A DNA stretch of 64,000 bases, from assembly GCF_020217425.1 (NCBI RefSeq), contig NZ_CP084090.1:248001-312000 (forward strand), written 5' to 3'. The DNA comes from Halomicrobium urmianum (GTDB lineage: Archaea > Halobacteriota > Halobacteria > Halobacteriales > Haloarculaceae). Shown here in pieces: positions 60,403 to 64,000 of this stretch; position 1 is the stretch's first letter, and every line of letters begins with the position of its first letter. The notes below the pieces were generated by a model. The model was not told where the DNA came from and ran no database searches. It saw only the letters and a list, made by a program, of their open reading frames with translations. A program made the translations under genes and the position numbers.

Positions 60403-61986
60403 ATGAACGTGGAAGACAGACGCGACATCTCACGGGAGTACTTCACGAAGGAACGACTGGCCGAGCACCACTTCCGCTCGTTCAACGCATTTCTAGAGCG
60501 GGGGATGCAGGAGGTCGTCGACGAGAAGGAGACGATCGAGACGGACATCGGCGACAAAGAGGGACAGGAGCCCGTCTTCGTCGAACTGGGCGACGTGCGC
60601 GTGCTGACGCCGCGGGTCCGCGAGGCCGACGGCAGCGAGGAGCTGCTCTATCCCCAGGAGGCCCGCCTGCGGAACCTCACCTACGCCGCGCCCGTGTTCA
60701 TGGAGATGGCCATCGTCCGCGGCGGCGAGGAGGAGCCCGAGCAGGTAGTCGACCGCTACGAGGCCAAGGTCGGCCGGCTCCCGATCATGGTCGGGTCGGC
60801 CAACTGCAACCTCACGGGCGAGCGAGGCGCGTGGCGCGACGACGAGGAGCTGATCGACCTCGGCGAGGACCCCGCCGACCCCGGCGGCTACTTCATCGTC
60901 AACGGCTCCGAGCGGATGCTCATGACCAGCGAGGACCTCGCACCGAACAAGGTCCTCACCGAGCACGACACCAGGTACGGCGACGAGATCCAGCGGGCCA
61001 AGACCTTCTCGCAACGGCACGGCTACCGCGCGCTCGTCATGGTCGAGCGCGGCCGCGACCGCCTGCTGGAGGTCTCCTTCCCGGGCGTCTCCGGCGACGT
61101 CGACTTCGTGACGCTCGTCCGCGCCCTCGGACTCGAGTCGGACGAGGAGATCGTCCACCGGGTCAGCGACGACCCGGAGATCGTGAAGTTCATGCTGGAG
61201 AACCTGGAGGCCGCCGACGTCCAGACCACCGAGGAGGCCATGGAGAAGCTGGGCAAGCGCGTGGCCTCCGGCCAGGGCAAGAACTACCAGCTCCGCCGCG
61301 CGAACTACGTCATCGATCGGCACCTCCTGCCGCACCTCCACGAGGACGGCGTCGACGAGGAGGACGTCCGGATCAACAAGGCCTACTACCTCTGCCGGAT
61401 GGCCGAGGCCTGCTTCGAGCTCGCGCTCGGTCGCCGCGAGTCCGACGACAAGGACCACTACGCCAACAAGCGCCTGAAGATCAGCGGGGAGCTGATGAAG
61501 GACCTCTTCCGGACGGCGCTGAACAAGCTCGGCCGGGACGTCAAGTACCAGCTCGAACGCGCCAACATGCGCGACCGCGACCTCTCGGTGTCGACCGTCG
61601 TGCGGTCGGACGTGCTGACCGAGCGCCTGGAGCACCCGCTGGCGACCGGTAACTGGGTCGGCGGCCGCTCGGGCGTCTCCCAGCTCGTCGACCGGACCGA
61701 CTACATGGCCGTCCTGTCGCACCTGCGCCGGCTGCGCTCGCCGCTGTCGCGCAGCCAGCCCCACTTCGAGGCCCGCGACCTCCACGCCACCCAGTGGGGG
61801 CGCATCTGTCCCTCCGAGACGCCCGAAGGCCCCAACTGCGGCCTCGTCAAGAACTTCGCACAGGCCATCGAGATCAGCCAGGACGTCGAGGACGAGCGCG
61901 AGGTCAAGCGCACCCTCGCCGACATGGGCGTCGAAGGCATCCCGGGGATCGATGCGGCGGGGCAGGGGGCTCCCGCCGACGACTGA
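60403..61986 (+). CDS. rpoB2: RNA polymerase subunit B'' (Rpo2 N-terminal), stand-alone copy
   Basis: 527 residues covering the full archaeal B'' (lobe/protrusion part of Rpo2): SREYFTKERLAEHHFRSFNA, PLATGNWVGGRSGVSQLVDR, TQWGRICPSETPEGPNCGLV and terminal GVEGIPGID. In haloarchaea this gene normally sits in rpoH-rpoB''-rpoB'-rpoA'-rpoA''; here neither rpoH nor rpoB' is beside it. From memory of canonical sequences it has changes in usually fixed stretches and an insertion near SANCNLTGERGAWRDDEELI (about 131-150). It may be an extra divergent subunit or a relocated sole copy. Confidence 0.93.
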   Translation: MNVEDRRDISREYFTKERLAEHHFRSFNAFLERGMQEVVDEKETIETDIGDKEGQEPVFVELGDVRVLTPRVREADGSEELLYPQEARLRNLTYAAPVFMEMAIVRGGEEEPEQVVDRYEAKVGRLPIMVGSANCNLTGERGAWRDDEELIDLGEDPADPGGYFIVNGSERMLMTSEDLAPNKVLTEHDTRYGDEIQRAKTFSQRHGYRALVMVERGRDRLLEVSFPGVSGDVDFVTLVRALGLESDEEIVHRVSDDPEIVKFMLENLEAADVQTTEEAMEKLGKRVASGQGKNYQLRRANYVIDRHLLPHLHEDGVDEEDVRINKAYYLCRMAEACFELALGRRESDDKDHYANKRLKISGELMKDLFRTALNKLGRDVKYQLERANMRDRDLSVSTVVRSDVLTERLEHPLATGNWVGGRSGVSQLVDRTDYMAVLSHLRRLRSPLSRSQPHFEARDLHATQWGRICPSETPEGPNCGLVKNFAQAIEISQDVEDEREVKRTLADMGVEGIPGIDAAGQGAPADD

Positions 61987-62101
61987 CCAACGAGCCGGTT
62001 TATCGGCGAGTCTCAGTCGGCGGCGGGACGAGCCGACGACTAGTCAGCGAGGCGTTTCATCGCCGAACCGTAGTCAGCCGCAGAACGCGTTCGTCCCGTT
62101 T

Positions 62102-62365
62102 TCAGGGTCGCGTCTCGGGGACGGTCGGCGCCTGGTCGCTGGGCGGCATCGGCTTCCGGCCGGCCGTAGTGTCCTTGCCGATCAGGCCGTTGACCATGCA
62201 GTAGCCGGTGACGGTGTTGAACGCGAAGCTGGCCGCACCCATACTCGCCAGTTGGGCGATCCTCCGGTGGTTCGATCGGTTCGCACGACGGGCCAGCGCC
62301 AAGAGGCCCAGTGCCATTCCGGCGCGCATCAGACGCTGCTTCCCGCCGACGTTCTTCGCCTTCAT
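62102..62365 (-). CDS. small membrane protein, DUF2892 (YgaP-TM) type
   Basis: 87 residues. KQRLMRAGMALGLLALARRA, then ASMGAASFAFNTVTGYCMVN with GLIGKDT, resembles the DUF2892 membrane pair in which TG[F/Y]C precedes the end of the second helix. Role unknown. TTTATAC about 60 nt upstream could be its promoter. Confidence 0.8.
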   Translation of the reverse strand: MKAKNVGGKQRLMRAGMALGLLALARRANRSNHRRIAQLASMGAASFAFNTVTGYCMVNGLIGKDTTAGRKPMPPSDQAPTVPETRP

Positions 62366-62458
62366 GTGGTCGCGTTCGACCGCCGTCGGGAAGTGTCCTC
62401 ACCCGGGCACCTGCAGGGGGTATAAACCGGCGGAGGAAAACGGCGGACCGCGTCGCCC

Positions 62459-64000
62459 TCAGTCGTCGCTGAGGACGCCCTCGGCGACGGCCATGTCCTC
62501 GGGGCTGGGGTCGTCGGCCGTCCGGCGGAGGACGAACCGCTTGCGGACCAGATCGGCCGCGAACAGCACCGTACCGAGGATCAGCAGGGTGTCGCCGGGC
62601 ATGCGCGCCCAGAACAGGTCCTGGATGATCGGCTGGCTGTAGAACTCCAGGCTGCGCGCGAAGGCGTAGTTCTGCGTGAACGCGGCCTCCAGCTGGAGGA
62701 AGCCGACCGGGAGCAGGGAGACGAACACCATCAGCGCGAGGCCGACGTTCCACAGCCAGAACGCCCCGCGGAGCCAGGAGCCGTCCCAGCGCTCCGGATC
62801 GATCGACAGCTGGAGCATGTAGGTGACCATGCCCAGCGCCAGGAAGCCGAACGCGCCGAACATCGCGGCGTGGGCGTGGCCGACGGTGAGGTACGTGCCG
62901 TGCTCGTAGTAGTTGATCAGCGGCAGGTTGATGAAGAACCCGAGCACGCCGGCCCCGACGAAGTTCCAGACGCCGGAGGCGACGATGAACATGAACGGGA
63001 GCTTGTAGGGGAAGTCCCCGGACTCCGTCATCGCGCTGTACTGACCCAGCGCCTCGTAGAGGATGAAGACGAGGGGGATCAGCTCCAGCGTCGAGAAGAC
63101 GCTCCCGATGGGGATCCACATGTCGGGCATGCCGATCCACCAGTAGTGGTGGGAGACGCCGATGACGCCGGTGCCCATCACCAGCAGGGCCTGCAGCATG
63201 ACGGCCTTCTCGGCGCTGCGGCGCTTCAGCAGGTTCATCGACACCAGCGTCAGGCCGACGATGGCGACGATGAAGAACTCGAAGGCTCCCTCGACCCACA
63301 TGTGGACGACCCACCAGCGCCAGAACTCCGTGACGGCGAGGTTGGTCTCGGGGGTGAACAGGAAGCCGGCGGTAAAGAGCAGCGCGATCGAGCCGCCGGC
63401 GTAGAGGATCATGTGCGCGAGGCCGTAGGGCGGCTCGCGGTCCAGCAGCGGCTTCAGGCCGCGGATCGACAGCACGGCCCAGATCAGGAAGCCGGCGAGG
63501 ATGCCGAACTGCCAGACCTTGCCGACCTCGAGGTACTCCAGGCCCTCGTTGCCGACGAGCCACCACAGCGCGCCGTCGAGGTAGCCCTGCGCGCCCAGCC
63601 AGATGCCGACCATGCCGCCGACGGTGACGAAGACGAGCGCGCCCAGCAGGCCGTTGACGTAGGTCGACTGGCGCTTCGGTTCATGGCCGGTCAGCAGCGG
63701 CGGGAGGAAGAGTCCGGCGCCGAGCCACGTCGCGGCGATCCACAGGACCCCGAGGTCGATGTGCCAGGTCTTGGCGAGCGCGAAGGGAGCCCACTGGAGG
63801 ATGTTGACGCCGATCAGTTCCTCCAGCCCGAAGAAGCTCGCCCGCTCGACGTAGTAGTGGGCCAGCAGGCCGCCGAGGAGCACCTGTGCGAGGAACAGTC
63901 CGGCGGCGACGGGGATGAACCGCAACGCCGCCCGCTGGCTGGGGAAGATCTCGACGTCCTCGGGATCGGGGATGGACACGCCCTCGCCGGACGGCTCGGG
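62459..64000 (-). CDS. norB: quinol-type nitric oxide reductase large subunit, N-terminus outside window
   Basis: Open frame from the stop at 62459 to the right edge (about 513 residues seen, still in frame at 64000). NorB/NorZ signs: AKTWHIDLGVLWIAATWLGA, HMWVEGAFEFF, SHHYWWIGMPDMWIPIG, VGHAHAAMFGAFGFLALGM. There are about 12 hydrophobic helices and the heme/FeB histidines are seen. The missing N-terminal part would carry the quinol-facing domain. It reduces 2 NO to N2O in the membrane, using electrons from quinol. A GTG at 63979 is internal, not the true start. Confidence 0.92.
   Translation of the reverse strand, partial: PEPSGEGVSIPDPEDVEIFPSQRAALRFIPVAAGLFLAQVLLGGLLAHYYVERASFFGLEELIGVNILQWAPFALAKTWHIDLGVLWIAATWLGAGLFLPPLLTGHEPKRQSTYVNGLLGALVFVTVGGMVGIWLGAQGYLDGALWWLVGNEGLEYLEVGKVWQFGILAGFLIWAVLSIRGLKPLLDREPPYGLAHMILYAGGSIALLFTAGFLFTPETNLAVTEFWRWWVVHMWVEGAFEFFIVAIVGLTLVSMNLLKRRSAEKAVMLQALLVMGTGVIGVSHHYWWIGMPDMWIPIGSVFSTLELIPLVFILYEALGQYSAMTESGDFPYKLPFMFIVASGVWNFVGAGVLGFFINLPLINYYEHGTYLTVGHAHAAMFGAFGFLALGMVTYMLQLSIDPERWDGSWLRGAFWLWNVGLALMVFVSLLPVGFLQLEAAFTQNYAFARSLEFYSQPIIQDLFWARMPGDTLLILGTVLFAADLVRKRFVLRRTADDPSPEDMAVAEGVLSDD

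Overview
The window is a piece of a haloarchaeal chromosome (order Halobacteriales; the gene content and very GC-rich coding DNA with G/C-ended codons fit a Haloarculaceae-type genus, but I cannot name a species). Supporting signs are strongly acidic proteins, archaeal information-processing genes (aIF2-beta, two TFBs, RPA, RNase P Rpp21, GatA/GatC, an RNA polymerase B'' subunit), haloarchaeal families (HalX, HalOD1, halocyanin, UPF0058) and many leaderless starts with a TATA-like box about 27 nt upstream. I see no transposase, integrase, CRISPR array, rRNA or replication origin.

Layout. 1-6.9 kb: OGG1-like glycosylase (cut by the window edge), UPF0212, UPF0058, aIF2-beta, a TFB, DUF357, thioredoxin reductase and the archaeal riboflavin-pathway reductase. 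7.0-10.8 kb: a three-gene RPA operon (RPA, RPA-associated protein, calcineurin-like phosphoesterase). 11-16.5 kb: Lhr-type helicase, a 325-bp palindrome-rich element, a MutS-like ATPase and a class II tRNA-like gene with an odd anticodon arm. 16.5-25 kb: two gene-poor stretches, halocyanin, archease, a Zn/Cd P-type ATPase and a very large multi-PAS histidine kinase. 25-30 kb: two identical tRNA-Glu genes, a membrane-anchored HTH protein and a giant FAD/Fe-S oxidoreductase. 30-35.5 kb: a liv-type ABC importer operon (livH-M-G-F) facing a solute-binding protein whose two domain segments are in permuted order. 35.5-46 kb: ThyX, a HalX response regulator with a KaiC-like partner, MBL hydrolase, superoxide dismutase, photolyase, MenD, a J-domain membrane protein and MenB. 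47.2-48.0 kb: a small AT-rich island with a membrane HExxH protein, followed by hairpin repeats. 48-55 kb: MscS/YhbY/Rpp21 operon, two glycosyltransferases and a PIG-L deacetylase, HalOD1, and an M48 protease. 54.4-64 kb: GatCA, a second TFB, NUDIX, an asparagine-synthase-like protein, a PHP phosphoesterase, a stand-alone rpoB'' and a quinol-type nitric oxide reductase running off the right edge.

Most of the window is core metabolism and information processing. The stand-out items are: (1) the solute-binding protein at 34099-35478, in which the normally C-terminal half precedes the normally N-terminal half; (2) an RNA polymerase B'' gene at 60403-61986 away from any other RNAP subunit gene; (3) a pair of related hairpin elements (18558-18633 and 60259-60342) with a compensatory base-pair change; (4) a dense nest of perfect palindromes at 14171-14494; (5) an intergenic repeat (5426-5531) that also occurs in frame inside the RPA-associated protein; and (6) the AT-rich HExxH island.
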